Assembly: GCF_021739485.1 (NCBI RefSeq)
Contig: NZ_JAJFNK010000012.1
Location: 1-64,000, forward strand
Direction: 5' to 3'
DNA length: 64,000 nucleotides
Source of the DNA: Alicyclobacillus tolerans
Lineage (GTDB): Bacteria; Bacillota; Bacilli; Alicyclobacillales; Alicyclobacillaceae
Under the pieces are notes generated by a model that saw nothing but the letters and a program-made list of their open reading frames with translations, was not told the DNA's origin and did not search any database. The position numbers and the translations under genes were made by a program. Every line of letters starts with the position of its first letter. Position 1 is the stretch's first letter. Positions 15,576-24,773 of the stretch are shown in pieces.

Positions 15576-17981
15576 GTGACACGTCAGATACAGAGGGCGG
15601 CTGTCCTCGGCGCAGGCGTGATGGGCGCTGCGATTGCTGCACATCTCGCAAACGTGGGCATTCCGGTACTGCTGCTCGATATCGTTCCGAATCAACTGAC
15701 CGACGAAGAGCAAGCCAAAGGCCTGACTTTAAAAAGCAAAGCGGTCCGCAACAAGTTTGCGGCAAAAGGCCTGGAGGTCGCCAAAAAGGCGAAACCAGCC
15801 GCATTTTACAGTGTCGACGACGCCCGGCTCGTCCAACCCGGGAACTTCGAGGACGACCTGGACAAACTCAAGTCCTGCGACTGGGTCATTGAAGCGGTTG
15901 TAGAGAACCTGGAAATTAAGCGGCAATTGCTGCAAAAGGTTGAATCTGCCGTTTCCGATACGGCCATTGTCAGTTCAAATACGTCTGGGATCTCGATTGA
16001 GGCTATGCTCGAAGGACTAAGCGGCGGCTTTCGCCGACGGTTCTTGGGAACGCACTTTTTCAACCCACCTCGCTACATGAAGCTCCTTGAGATCATTCCG
16101 GGACCGGATACGGACCCCGAAATTCTCAGCTTCATGCGCCAGTTCGGCGAACGGGTGCTAGGCAAAGGTGTTGTATTTGCGAAAGACACCCCGAACTTTA
16201 TCGCCAATCGCATTGGGACGTACGGTTTGTTGGTCACGCTGGAAGCGATGAAAGAGCAGGGGCTTGGCGTGGATGAAGTCGATGCCATTACCGGTCCGGC
16301 TATGGGACGCCCGAAATCTGCAACGTTTCGCACGTTGGACTTGGTGGGTCTCGACACGTTTGTCCACGTGGCGAAAAACGTGCAAAGTTCCGTGACCGAC
16401 CCTGCCGAAAAGGACGCCTTTGCGGTGCCGCAGTACATCGAACAGATGGTGGCCAATCGCTGGTTGGGCGAAAAGACGGGTCAAGGCTTTTTTAAACGCG
16501 AACGCACAGCGCAAGGCAAGGAAATTTTCGCTCTGGACTTAGATACTCTGGAATACCGTCCGCGCAAGAAGTCGAAATCGGCTTCACTCGACGCGGCAAA
16601 GGCGGCACAGACGACCGCTGCCAAGCTGCAGGCCCTGGTTTACGGAAAAGACCAAGCGGCGCAGTTTGCGTGGTCTGTCCTGAAAAAGGTGCTTTTGTAT
16701 ACCGCAGAAAAGCAAAACGAGATCGCAGATGACATCGCTGCCGTGGACAACGCCATGAAGTGGGGCTTTAACTGGGAACTGGGTCCGTACGAAACCTGGG
16801 ATGCCATCGGCGTTGAAAAGTCCGTTGCGCGCATGCGCGATGAAGGAGAAACCATTCCGGCCTTTGTCGAGCAGCTGCTTGCCTCCGGGTATGCGAGTTT
16901 TTACGAACGCGCTCCCGGAAAGGCACCCAGTTTTTACGTGGCCGGCCAGGGCTTTCGCGAAGTCGAGGAGCCCAAGGAATTGATTTCGTTGGACCGTTTG
17001 CGGGAGTCGGGCAAGGTGATTAAGAAAAACGGCGGAGCCAGCTTAATAGACATGGGAGACGGTGTCGCGTGTCTGGAGTTCCACTCTTTGAAACAGGCGA
17101 TTGGCGCTGACGTCATTCAAATGATTGACTTCTCGGTACAGGAAGTTACCGCCAACTGGGACGCGCTCGTCATCGGCAACCAGGCGAAGAACTTTTGCGT
17201 AGGCGCCAATTTGATGATGATGCTGATGGAGGCGCAAGACGAGAACTGGGACGAGTTGAATATGGCGGTTCACCAACTCCAACAGTCCTTGCTTCGCCTG
17301 AAGTACATGCCAAAGCCCGTTGTGGCCGCTCCGTTTGCCATGGCACTCGGGGGTGGAGCCGAAGTCTGCTTCCCGGCTGACCGCATTCAAGCCGGAGCCG
17401 AAACCTACATGGGTCTGGTCGAGGTTGGAGTCGGTTTGATTCCGGGCGGCGGAGGCAACAAGGAACTGCTGATTCGCGCGATTGAAGGCGTACCTGGAGA
17501 CGTGGAAGAACGGCTGGACCAGTTCGTCGCAAGGGCGTTCCAAAACATCGCGATGGCCAAAGTCTCGACCAGCGCAAAGGACGCCAAAAAACTCGGGTAC
17601 CTGCGGCCGTCTGACGGCATCAGCGCAAATTCGGACTACTTGCTTCACGACGCCAAGCAAACAGCCCTTGGACTGGCGAAATCTGGGTACCAACCGCAGC
17701 AGCAAAAACCCATTCCGGTGGTCGGAGAGGCGGGTGCCGCGCTGCTGAAAATTGGCGTATACGGGATGAAAAACAGCGGATACATTTCCGATCACGATGA
17801 AAAAATTGCCCATCACCTCATCAACGTGTTAACGGGCGGCAAGGTGGCCCGCGGCACGCTGGTTACGGAGCAGTACCTGCTGGATTTGGAACGGGAAGCG
17901 TTCCTCAGTCTGATTGGGGAGCCAAAGACTCAGCAACGCATGCAGCACATGCTGATGACTGGAAAACCGCTTCGGAACTAA
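15576..17981 (+). CDS. fadN: 3-hydroxyacyl-CoA dehydrogenase/enoyl-CoA hydratase FadN
   Basis: FadN is the bifunctional beta-oxidation enzyme of Bacillus, hydrating enoyl-CoA and oxidising 3-hydroxyacyl-CoA. The ~801-residue protein has the dehydrogenase first (LGAGVMGAAIAAHLA nucleotide loop, GTHFFNPPRYMKLLEIIPG, KDTPNFIANRIGTYG). The crotonase-like domain follows, with FCVGANLMMM and GGGAEVCFPADRIQAGAETY, then GVGLIPGGGG. Similarity to B. subtilis FadN is collinear to the C-terminal GKPLRN. The GTG at 15576 follows GAGGGG by about 10 bases; a TTG at 15558 lies upstream. It begins the fadN-fadA-fadE operon. Confidence 0.93.
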   Translation: MTRQIQRAAVLGAGVMGAAIAAHLANVGIPVLLLDIVPNQLTDEEQAKGLTLKSKAVRNKFAAKGLEVAKKAKPAAFYSVDDARLVQPGNFEDDLDKLKSCDWVIEAVVENLEIKRQLLQKVESAVSDTAIVSSNTSGISIEAMLEGLSGGFRRRFLGTHFFNPPRYMKLLEIIPGPDTDPEILSFMRQFGERVLGKGVVFAKDTPNFIANRIGTYGLLVTLEAMKEQGLGVDEVDAITGPAMGRPKSATFRTLDLVGLDTFVHVAKNVQSSVTDPAEKDAFAVPQYIEQMVANRWLGEKTGQGFFKRERTAQGKEIFALDLDTLEYRPRKKSKSASLDAAKAAQTTAAKLQALVYGKDQAAQFAWSVLKKVLLYTAEKQNEIADDIAAVDNAMKWGFNWELGPYETWDAIGVEKSVARMRDEGETIPAFVEQLLASGYASFYERAPGKAPSFYVAGQGFREVEEPKELISLDRLRESGKVIKKNGGASLIDMGDGVACLEFHSLKQAIGADVIQMIDFSVQEVTANWDALVIGNQAKNFCVGANLMMMLMEAQDENWDELNMAVHQLQQSLLRLKYMPKPVVAAPFAMALGGGAEVCFPADRIQAGAETYMGLVEVGVGLIPGGGGNKELLIRAIEGVPGDVEERLDQFVARAFQNIAMAKVSTSAKDAKKLGYLRPSDGISANSDYLLHDAKQTALGLAKSGYQPQQQKPIPVVGEAGAALLKIGVYGMKNSGYISDHDEKIAHHLINVLTGGKVARGTLVTEQYLLDLEREAFLSLIGEPKTQQRMQHMLMTGKPLRN

Positions 17982-18026
17982 CCCGTGCCTGACTCAGCCG
18001 GGTTGAAAAGTGGAGGAGGGAAAAGC

Positions 18027-19208
18027 GTGAGAGAAGCAGTCATTGTGGCTGGAGTACGCACGGCCGTCGGGAAGTCCGGCAAAGGGAGCCTCAAAAACGT
18101 TCGCCCGGACGACCTCGGCGCGCTGGTCATTGAGGAATTGTTGCGGCGCGCGCCGCAAGTGAATAAAGAAGATATTGAAGACGTGATTATGGGCTGCGCC
18201 ACCCCGGAGGCCGAACAGGGGATGAACGTAGCGCGCGTGATTGCCCTGCGGGCGGGTTTGCCGAGTTCCGTACCTGGGGTTACAGTCAACCGCTTTTGTT
18301 CGTCGGGACTGCAGACTATTGCGCAGGCGGCGCAACAAATCATGTCCGGTATGGCCGACGTCGTCATTGCCGGCGGCGTGGAGTCGATGAGCAGCATGCC
18401 GATGGGGGGTTACAACATTTCGCCAAATCCCCATTTGGCAGAAAACTTCCCGGCCGTGTACATGTCCATGGGACATACGGCGGAAGAGGTCGCCCGCCGC
18501 TTTGAAATTTCCCGGGAGGACCAAGACGCGTTTGCGGTCCGCAGTCACCAAAGGGCTGCCGCGGCGATTCGAGACGGCAAGTTTAAGGACGAGATCGTGC
18601 CGGTGAAAGTAACACAAAGTGAAGTGGGTCCGGACAACAAGTTGGTGACGCGCGAGTTCGTGTTTGATACGGATGAAGGGGTTCGCCCAGGTACGACGCT
18701 CGAAGTGCTGGCAAAGCTCAAACCGGTTTTCAACGTCAAAGGAAGCGTGACAGCAGGGAATTCTTCGCAAACCAGCGATGGAGCAGCCGCAGTGCTTGTG
18801 ATGTCCGCAGAACGCGCACAGGAGTTGGGGCTGAAGCCCTTGGGCGTGTTCCGTTCCTTCGCAGTGGCCGGGGTCGATCCGGACATTATGGGCGTCGGTC
18901 CGGTTGCCGCAGTGCCCAAGGCGCTAAAGCTGGCTGGCATCACATTGGACGATGTCGACTTAGTTGAACTCAATGAGGCGTTTGCTTCGCAGTCCCTGCA
19001 CGTCATCCGGACACTCGGAATGGATGAAGAAAAGGTCAATGTCAACGGCGGTGCCATCGCTTTGGGGCATCCGCTGGGATGCACCGGAGCGAAGCTGACT
19101 GTCACCATCTTGAACGAACTGGCTCGCCGCAACGGCCGCTACGGGTTGGTTACGATGTGCATCGGCGGCGGCATGGGCGCAGCCGGGGTATTTGAACGCC
19201 TGGCATAA
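18027..19208 (+). CDS. fadA: Acetyl-CoA acyltransferase FadA
   Basis: FadA is the thiolase that completes each beta-oxidation cycle by cleaving 3-ketoacyl-CoA with CoA. The ~393-residue protein shows the nucleophile in NRFCSSGLQ, the histidine in [15 protein letters not shown] and the second cysteine in [10 protein letters not shown]. The GTG start at 18027 is preceded by GGAGGAGGG; a frame starting at 17985 would include an untypical N-terminus. The gap to fadN is 45 bp and fadE follows in the same direction after 96 bp, matching the Bacillus fadNAE order. Confidence 0.93.
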   Translation: MREAVIVAGVRTAVGKSGKGSLKNVRPDDLGALVIEELLRRAPQVNKEDIEDVIMGCATPEAEQGMNVARVIALRAGLPSSVPGVTVNRFCSSGLQTIAQAAQQIMSGMADVVIAGGVESMSSMPMGGYNISPNPHLAENFPAVYMSMGHTAEEVARRFEISREDQDAFAVRSHQRAAAAIRDGKFKDEIVPVKVTQSEVGPDNKLVTREFVFDTDEGVRPGTTLEVLAKLKPVFNVKGSVTAGNSSQTSDGAAAVLVMSAERAQELGLKPLGVFRSFAVAGVDPDIMGVGPVAAVPKALKLAGITLDDVDLVELNEAFASQSLHVIRTLGMDEEKVNVNGGAIALGHPLGCTGAKLTVTILNELARRNGRYGLVTMCIGGGMGAAGVFERLA

Positions 19209-19304
19209 GTGCAAGACCCTTCATAGACCGCCGCGACTCAGTGGGCGAGACACAGCGTGTGAAACAAAACGAAAACAAACACCACGGGTATAGGAGGAGA
19301 ATCC

Positions 19305-21077
19305 ATGGCCATGCAGGAAAGGCACCTGACGCAAGGAGCAGCCTATCTCATTGAGGAAAGCAGTGCAGAAAGCGTATTTACGCCAGAAGACTTTACGAGA
19401 GAGCACCAAATGATTATCGATACTTCGAGAGCGTTTATTGAAGGGGAGGTTTTGCCCCACCAGGAAGAACTGGAGCACCAAGACTGGGATTTGACCGTGA
19501 AACTGCTGCACAAGGCCGGAGAATTGGGTCTGCTGGCAGCCGATGTGCCGGAAGAATACGACGGACTGGGTGCCGACAAGGTCACTTCGGCGCTCATCAC
19601 GGAGTACATGACCCGCGGCGGGTCCTTTGCCCTCAGTCACGGCGCGCATGTTGGGATTGGCTCTTTGCCCATCGTGTTTTTTGGTACGGAGGAACAGCGC
19701 AAAAAGTACCTGCCGAAACTGGCCACTGGGGAGAAAATTGCCGCGTATGCTCTGACGGAACCAGGGTCTGGCTCAGATGCACTGGGCGCAAAGACCACAG
19801 CCAAACTGTCTGACGACGGCAAGTACTACATTCTCAACGGCAGCAAGCAGTTCATTACAAACTCTGCGTTTGCCGACATCTTCATTGTCTATGCAAAAAT
19901 CGACGGCGAAAAGTTTTCAGCGTTTATCGTCGAGCGCGAGTTTGAAGGCGTTTCTACCGGTCCGGAAGAAAAGAAGATGGGCATCAAGGCTTCTTCCACC
20001 AGGCCTTTGATTCTCGAAGACGTAAAAGTGCCCGTGGACAACTTGCTGGGCGAGCCCGGGAAGGGTCACGTCATTGCGTTCAACATCCTGAACATCGGCC
20101 GCTACAAACTGGCTGTCGGATGTGTGGGCGGCATGAAGGCGGCACTGGAAACGGCCGTGAAATACGCGAAAGAACGCAAGCAGTTTAAAACCGCGATTGC
20201 AAACTTCCCGCTGATTCAGCAAAAGATTGCGGACATGAACATCCGTTCGTACGTGACGGAAAGCATGTCTTACCGTTCTACCGGCGACATTGACGCGCGC
20301 CTCGAATCCCTCGGCGGACATGTCGACGGCCGCAGCGCAGCAAAAGCCATTGAAGAGTACGCTCTGGAGTGCTCGGTCAACAAGGTGTTTGCGTCTGAGT
20401 CCCTCGATTTTGTCGTCGACGAAGCGGTGCAGATTCACGGAGGGTATGGCTTCATTCAGGACTACGGAGTCGAGCGCATGTACCGGGATTCTCGCATCAA
20501 CCGGATTTTTGAGGGGACCAACGAGATCAACCGGCTCATCATTCCCGACACCTTGCTGCGCAAGGCCATGCGCGGAGAGATCCCACTGCTTCAGGCTGCA
20601 CAGGCGCTGCAACAAGAAATCATGGGCATGATGCCGATGGCCGACGAATCGGAAACCCTCGGTGCAGAAAAACACATGCTCGCCATGGCCAAGAAGGTCT
20701 TCCTGTTTGTCGGCGGTTCAGCGGTGCAAAAGTACATGCAATCCCTCAAAGACGAGCAGGAGATTCTCGCAGGCCTCGCAAACATCGCCATTGAAATCTA
20801 TGCGGTCGAAAGCGCGCTCCTGCGTGCCCAAAAGGCGTTAGATGCAGGCAAGAACGCAGACAATAAAATAGACATGGTGCGCATTTACACGCGCGAGGCG
20901 TTTAGCCGCATCGAGAGCAATGCCCGCGACGTACTGGCGGCCATGGAAGAAGGAGATATGCTGCGCACGCAGTTATCCGTCCTGAAAAAGCTGACCCGCT
21001 ACACTCCGGTGAACGCCAAAGAAATTAAACGCCAGATTGCAAAGCGCGTCATTGAAGCCGAAAAGTACCTGGCATAA
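19305..21077 (+). CDS. fadE: Acyl-CoA dehydrogenase FadE
   Basis: FadE is an FAD-dependent acyl-CoA dehydrogenase that starts beta-oxidation by forming trans-2-enoyl-CoA. The 590-residue protein is longer than ordinary acyl-CoA dehydrogenases (~380), like B. subtilis FadE (~594), because of a C-terminal helical extension. Visible motifs are ALTEPGSGSDA, KQFITNSAFAD, and QIHGGYGFIQDYGVERMYRDSR cut short by IFEGTNEINR. AGGAGG lies 7 bases before the ATG at 19305. It ends the fad operon, followed by a hairpin. Confidence 0.92.
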   Translation: MAMQERHLTQGAAYLIEESSAESVFTPEDFTREHQMIIDTSRAFIEGEVLPHQEELEHQDWDLTVKLLHKAGELGLLAADVPEEYDGLGADKVTSALITEYMTRGGSFALSHGAHVGIGSLPIVFFGTEEQRKKYLPKLATGEKIAAYALTEPGSGSDALGAKTTAKLSDDGKYYILNGSKQFITNSAFADIFIVYAKIDGEKFSAFIVEREFEGVSTGPEEKKMGIKASSTRPLILEDVKVPVDNLLGEPGKGHVIAFNILNIGRYKLAVGCVGGMKAALETAVKYAKERKQFKTAIANFPLIQQKIADMNIRSYVTESMSYRSTGDIDARLESLGGHVDGRSAAKAIEEYALECSVNKVFASESLDFVVDEAVQIHGGYGFIQDYGVERMYRDSRINRIFEGTNEINRLIIPDTLLRKAMRGEIPLLQAAQALQQEIMGMMPMADESETLGAEKHMLAMAKKVFLFVGGSAVQKYMQSLKDEQEILAGLANIAIEIYAVESALLRAQKALDAGKNADNKIDMVRIYTREAFSRIESNARDVLAAMEEGDMLRTQLSVLKKLTRYTPVNAKEIKRQIAKRVIEAEKYLA

Positions 21078-21159
21078 GTTTTAACGGACAGATTAGTTAT
21101 GCGTTTTGAGGGACAGATGAGGTATAAGTTTTGAGGGATTTATGAATCGTCGCCCAAAA

Positions 21160-21220
21160 AGGGGCTGTTGAGCCGGAGTGCTGTCGATGCACTTTTGCTC
21201 GACAGCCCTCTCGCTTTTTC
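21160..21220 (+). terminator. Terminator region after fadE
   Basis: GGGCTGTTGAGC (from about 21162) can pair with GCTCGACAGCCC (21197-21208), with one wobble. A nested arm GCTGTCGA (21180-21187) pairs with TCGACAGC (21199-21206). A CTTTTTC tract follows. Upstream, 21070-21145 holds loose copies of a TTTTGAGGGA motif. Nothing else is seen in 21078-21392. Confidence 0.6.
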
Positions 21221-21392
21221 GGAAAAGGGAAAGCACAGACTCCGAAAAACGCAAAAGGGCGCCGCGCGAGTCCGGGTTGCTGTTGGACACTGAAACCCCG
21301 TTTCGTCTAAACTAAACGCAGGACCGTGCAAGCGCCGCACCAAGGGACGCGGCGACTCTTTGATTTTGTGGGAGCAAGGGGGGAGAACCGCC

Positions 21393-21662
21393 GTGCTGAT
21401 GTCAGACAATGTGATGTGGTGGATTAGCCTCATCATCCCGCTCGTCTCGCTCCTGTTGGGATTCGTGCTGCAGGTGTGGCTGAAGCGGTCGTGGCCAGGC
21501 ACCCTTTTGGTGCTGGGCGGCAGCTTGTTTGCCTTGCACCAATGGTTCAGCCTGGCATTTTGGCCATGGGTGTTAATGTATGTATTTCTCGACTGGCTGG
21601 GCGCCTGGGCCGCGTCCAACTACGTCAAGTGGCGCCAACGAAAGGACTCTCCGGCTCAGTAG
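21393..21662 (+). CDS. Small hydrophobic membrane protein, unknown
   Basis: The 89-residue product has three hydrophobic stretches, SLIIPLVSLLLGFVLQV, TLLVLGGSLFALHQWF and LAFWPWVLMYVFLDWLG, and a basic C-terminal tail. I do not recognise the family. The GTG start at 21393 follows GGGGGGAG by 7 bases, the best ribosome binding site in the region; the ATG two codons later is a possible alternative. It is on its own between the fad terminator and the convergent LysM-3D gene, so context gives no function. Confidence 0.6.
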   Translation: MLMSDNVMWWISLIIPLVSLLLGFVLQVWLKRSWPGTLLVLGGSLFALHQWFSLAFWPWVLMYVFLDWLGAWAASNYVKWRQRKDSPAQ

Positions 21663-21717
21663 CTCTTGCAGCCAGGGAGCAACTTTGCGCTCCTTTTCGA
21701 TCGCGGTCGTTGCTTGC

Positions 21718-21748
21718 CTGTGCGGCTGTGCGGCTGTGCGGCTGTGCC
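21718..21748. repeat. 8-bp tandem repeat
   Basis: CTGTGCGG is repeated three times and followed by a partial fourth copy between two convergent genes. A doubled GGTCCCGT follows at about 21761-21776. Confidence 0.65.
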
Positions 21749-21794
21749 ATTGTGTCCCGAGGTCCCGTGGTCCCGTAATCACCGTGCCGGTTTG

Positions 21795-22502
21795 TCACTG
21801 TGATGGCAACGAGAACGACTTGGGCAGGATAACGACGGGGACGTTTTGCTTGACTCCAAAACGGCGCGCTGTATTGATGTTGTTGTAAAAAACGTCGATG
21901 TGGTTGCCGACGATGGCTCCGCCTGTATCTTCGGCGACGCGAAACCCGACGCCTGGGATATAAAGTTTGGTGCCGTAAGGAATGACTCTGGGATCGACAG
22001 CCACGGTATAGCCTTGTACAGCGTGTTGACCTGTTGAAGTGATGTCGTAACCCGGGCTGCCTGGGAATTTCCCCGTGGATTCATAACCCGCCGTGTAGGC
22101 CGTTAACTCGCAGTACAGCACGCGGGTATCCGTGGGCAGCGAAGCTCCCCGGCCGCTCAAGGCCAAAGCGGGTGCGAACGAAAAGTGTTTCACTGCGGGT
22201 TTGGGGGCAGGAGGAGTAAACAAGTTTGCCGTTAGTGAAAAAATTGGGTGATAGATGAGTGTTTCACCCACTTGCAAGAACTTCGGACTCGTAACGTCGT
22301 TGTCTGCAATGAGGTCCGCCTGCGGGACGTGCAGCTTTTGTGAAAGGTTCCAAACCGTGTCGCCGGGTTTAATGGTATACATTTCTATCAACGATGACGC
22401 GAAAGAGTTGTTTCCAAACGGAAGCATGACGCGTGCGTACGCGATCAAAGGGGCGACCGCGATCACGATGGCGGTCAGCCATGCAGCAAATGAACGGTGC
22501 AT
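21795..22502 (-). CDS. Secreted LysM and 3D-domain protein
   Basis: This 235-residue exported protein has an N-terminal signal or anchor segment (about residues 7-24), one LysM domain (YTIKPGDTVWNLSQKLHVP, about 42-85) and a C-terminal 3D domain (about 130-228). The latter shows the conserved aspartates in AVDPRVIPYGTKLYIP, EDTGGAIVG and HIDVFY. The 3D domain is related to the catalytic core of MltA-like lytic transglycosylases and is found in YocH/YabE-type cell-wall proteins, so a peptidoglycan-degrading role is likely. GAGGAG lies about 9 bases before the ATG. Confidence 0.85.
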   Translation of the reverse strand: MHRSFAAWLTAIVIAVAPLIAYARVMLPFGNNSFASSLIEMYTIKPGDTVWNLSQKLHVPQADLIADNDVTSPKFLQVGETLIYHPIFSLTANLFTPPAPKPAVKHFSFAPALALSGRGASLPTDTRVLYCELTAYTAGYESTGKFPGSPGYDITSTGQHAVQGYTVAVDPRVIPYGTKLYIPGVGFRVAEDTGGAIVGNHIDVFYNNINTARRFGVKQNVPVVILPKSFSLPSQ

Positions 22503-22613
22503 GGGTTTTATCTCCTCCTCGTGTACCTAGTAGAAAACGTTTAATAGGTGTTATCATCTTGGTCATTCTTGTGGTTTGCTAAACCTGTTAAACTTTCAAA
22601 GATAGCGAATTGG

Positions 22614-24290
22614 ATGAGAGCAGGAGTGACGAGAGCGGTGGGCATGTGGCTATTGGTTGGCGTTGTACTCCTAGCAGCGTTGGGGGTGGTGACAGTGTTG
22701 CAGCGGATGTCAGAGTTTCAAAGGCGGTTGAAATTTGCTCGGGAACAGCGAAGTAGTCTGGCTGAACGATTGACCAAACTTCAGTCAGAAGCCCGGTTTT
22801 CCGAGGTTTTTCAAGACGGTGAAGCCGCGGCGTTGTCCAAACAGATCCGTCAACAGGTCGACTCGCTGTTAACCGAGTTCACAAAGGAAAGCCGTCGCTT
22901 AGACCAGCACCACGGAGGCGTTTTCGCCGCATTTAGCATGGATGCTTTCGTTGGAGTGACCCGCATCCTCGAGACCTTTGAGCAGTTGGACAAAGACCTC
23001 ACGCGCGTACAGGCGGACGTAGACCGCCTCGACGAGTTGCTGCACACGGTGAAACAGGCGTCCACGGGTCTTGAGAACACCTGGAAGAGCCTTAAAAAAG
23101 AGCTAGAAAGTGCGCTTGGCGCAGATGTGCCGCAAACTTTTCGGCGCGAATGGCAAGAGATTGAAAGCAAAGTCGCGCAGTTGTCTTTTGAAACCGACGA
23201 GGTCCGGCAAACGCTCGAGCAAAAACGGCTCCAAGAAGCGCTGGCAGCCTGGGACAGAAGGCTGTCGAGGCTTCGCACATGGGCCGATTGGAAGGGACGT
23301 CAAGCGGATCGCTTTCCTATTCTGGAAGCGACCATTCGCCGCCTGGAGGAAGCTGGAGCCAAAGAGACCACCGCGTGTTCCCATTTGAAAACGACCCTTC
23401 TCGACGCCAAGGAATTAGCGTCCTTTACAGCGCTGCAGGCGGTGGAAGACGCCAACGCGGCATTGGTGCAGCGCGTCGGAGCGGATTTAAGCGGACTGCT
23501 CAACCGGGCTTCGGTACTGTTGACGTACATGGGCGATTGGAACTTACTCAAACAAGAACGGCAAAAACTCCGCGACCGCGTACGGGCGCTCGTCGAGGAC
23601 CTGGACAGCAACGACAGCCGGGCGAAAGAGCGAGAAATTGCCCGGTCCTTGCCCGACTGGCAGCGGAGTTATGAAGCCGACAAAGAGAGCTTTCTCTCGG
23701 CCGCAAGAGCGGTGTTGTCCGGGTGCGAACGCGAAGCCCAGAGTCCGAGAGAGGCGGTTGTTCAGGCGGACGCGCTGCTAGGGCTCAACGAACAGGGCCT
23801 GCAGCTTAGCAAACGGCTCAACCGTCAATGGGAACACAAACAAGAGCATGTGCTGGAACTCGAAGCGCGTTTGCGCGTCCTTTCCCGGCAGGTTGCCGAA
23901 GCTCTGGCCAAGTTGGCCGACGCGAACCTGATGGATTCGCAGGAGTACCGCAAACTCTCTGAGTGGCAGCAAGACGTGCACCGCATGCAAGAAAGCAGCA
24001 CGGCGGATGAAACTCGTGTGGAACGCATGGAAGAAAAGGTTGAGAACGAAATTAAAGTCGTGGAGGCGGCCGTTTCTGCGCACAGTCGCGTCGATTCCTC
24101 CTTGCAGGAGCACCTGGACCGTTTGGTGCGCAGACACGAAGGCGGGAGCCGCCAAACGGTTGAAGGCATGCGAAAAGGCGCATTCGAGCCGTTCGAAGAC
24201 GGTACGGCGAACGCCGCAGTTTGGGCTTCATTGGCGTTGGCCGAATCGGTTTTAGCTGAACAAACCTTTGCGACTTGGGACGATTGGTGA
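22614..24290 (+). CDS. Membrane-anchored coiled-coil protein, EzrA-like topology
   Basis: This ~558-residue protein has one N-terminal membrane segment (MWLLVGVVLLAALGVVTVL, about residues 11-29) and then an almost wholly helical, charged body with many heptads and no recognised enzyme motif. One segment plus ~530 residues of coiled coil is the architecture of the division regulator EzrA (about 560 residues), but I see no diagnostic sequence match, so function is unassigned. Starts at 22548 (GTG), 22614 (ATG), 22638 (GTG) and 22644 (ATG) are possible; only AGGAG near 22624 resembles a ribosome binding site. The mazG-like gene follows 12 bases after the stop. Confidence 0.6.
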   Translation: MRAGVTRAVGMWLLVGVVLLAALGVVTVLQRMSEFQRRLKFAREQRSSLAERLTKLQSEARFSEVFQDGEAAALSKQIRQQVDSLLTEFTKESRRLDQHHGGVFAAFSMDAFVGVTRILETFEQLDKDLTRVQADVDRLDELLHTVKQASTGLENTWKSLKKELESALGADVPQTFRREWQEIESKVAQLSFETDEVRQTLEQKRLQEALAAWDRRLSRLRTWADWKGRQADRFPILEATIRRLEEAGAKETTACSHLKTTLLDAKELASFTALQAVEDANAALVQRVGADLSGLLNRASVLLTYMGDWNLLKQERQKLRDRVRALVEDLDSNDSRAKEREIARSLPDWQRSYEADKESFLSAARAVLSGCEREAQSPREAVVQADALLGLNEQGLQLSKRLNRQWEHKQEHVLELEARLRVLSRQVAEALAKLADANLMDSQEYRKLSEWQQDVHRMQESSTADETRVERMEEKVENEIKVVEAAVSAHSRVDSSLQEHLDRLVRRHEGGSRQTVEGMRKGAFEPFEDGTANAAVWASLALAESVLAEQTFATWDDW

Positions 24291-24302
24291 GGAGGCCGGT
24301 CC

Positions 24303-24608
24303 ATGGAACGGAAAACAATTTCTCTCCCGCGACTCAGCGGGCTGACGCCGACTTTGGAGTCGACGATGTTGAAAATCACGGAAGAAGTCGGTGAACTCGC
24401 CCAAGTCATCGGCAAGTTCCGGGGTCTTTCCGGAGAACGAGAGGTGATGGCGGACGCCGAAGTCGTTCGCGCCATTGTCTCAGAACTGTTGGATGTGGCT
24501 CAAACGGCCACGTCGATGATGTTTGTGATTGAGGATATGTACGGCATTGACATGGCCGAAGAGATGGAACGCCACGTCGACAAGCTCAAAGCCAAAGGGT
24601 ACTTGTGA
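24303..24608 (+). CDS. MazG-like nucleotide pyrophosphohydrolase
   Basis: This 101-residue all-helical protein has the two acidic clusters of the MazG/dUTPase-like family that bind magnesium: EEVGELAQ (about residues 27-34) and ELLDVAQ (about 61-67). MazG-like proteins hydrolyse NTPs or dNTPs to monophosphates and pyrophosphate, often cleaning damaged nucleotides. The start is well placed: GAGGAGG lies 7 bases before the ATG. It follows the coiled-coil gene by 12 bp and is convergent with endonuclease IV. Confidence 0.8.
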   Translation: MERKTISLPRLSGLTPTLESTMLKITEEVGELAQVIGKFRGLSGEREVMADAEVVRAIVSELLDVAQTATSMMFVIEDMYGIDMAEEMERHVDKLKAKGYL

Positions 24609-24653
24609 CCATCGGCCCTCCCGTGGGGTCTTGCCGATCCACGCTGGGTTTGA

Positions 24654-24686
24654 CCGGGTTCGGGCGGGTCTGCGGCCTGAACCCGG
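24654..24686. terminator. Bidirectional hairpin between convergent genes
   Basis: CCGGGTTC (24654-24661) pairs with GAACCCGG (24679-24686), and pairing extends inward with one mismatch. It sits between the mazG-like and nfo stop codons. There is no T-run. Confidence 0.5.
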
Positions 24687-24773
24687 CACTGCCTATACCG
24701 GGAACCCACCCAAACCAGGAACCCATCTGAACCCGCTGCCGATCCCATTTCGCTGATTCTCGTGCACTTTAAG

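Noticed and set aside
17043-17816. 257-codon minus-strand frame inside fadN
   Set aside because: Fully covered by the crotonase domain of fadN; no independent support.
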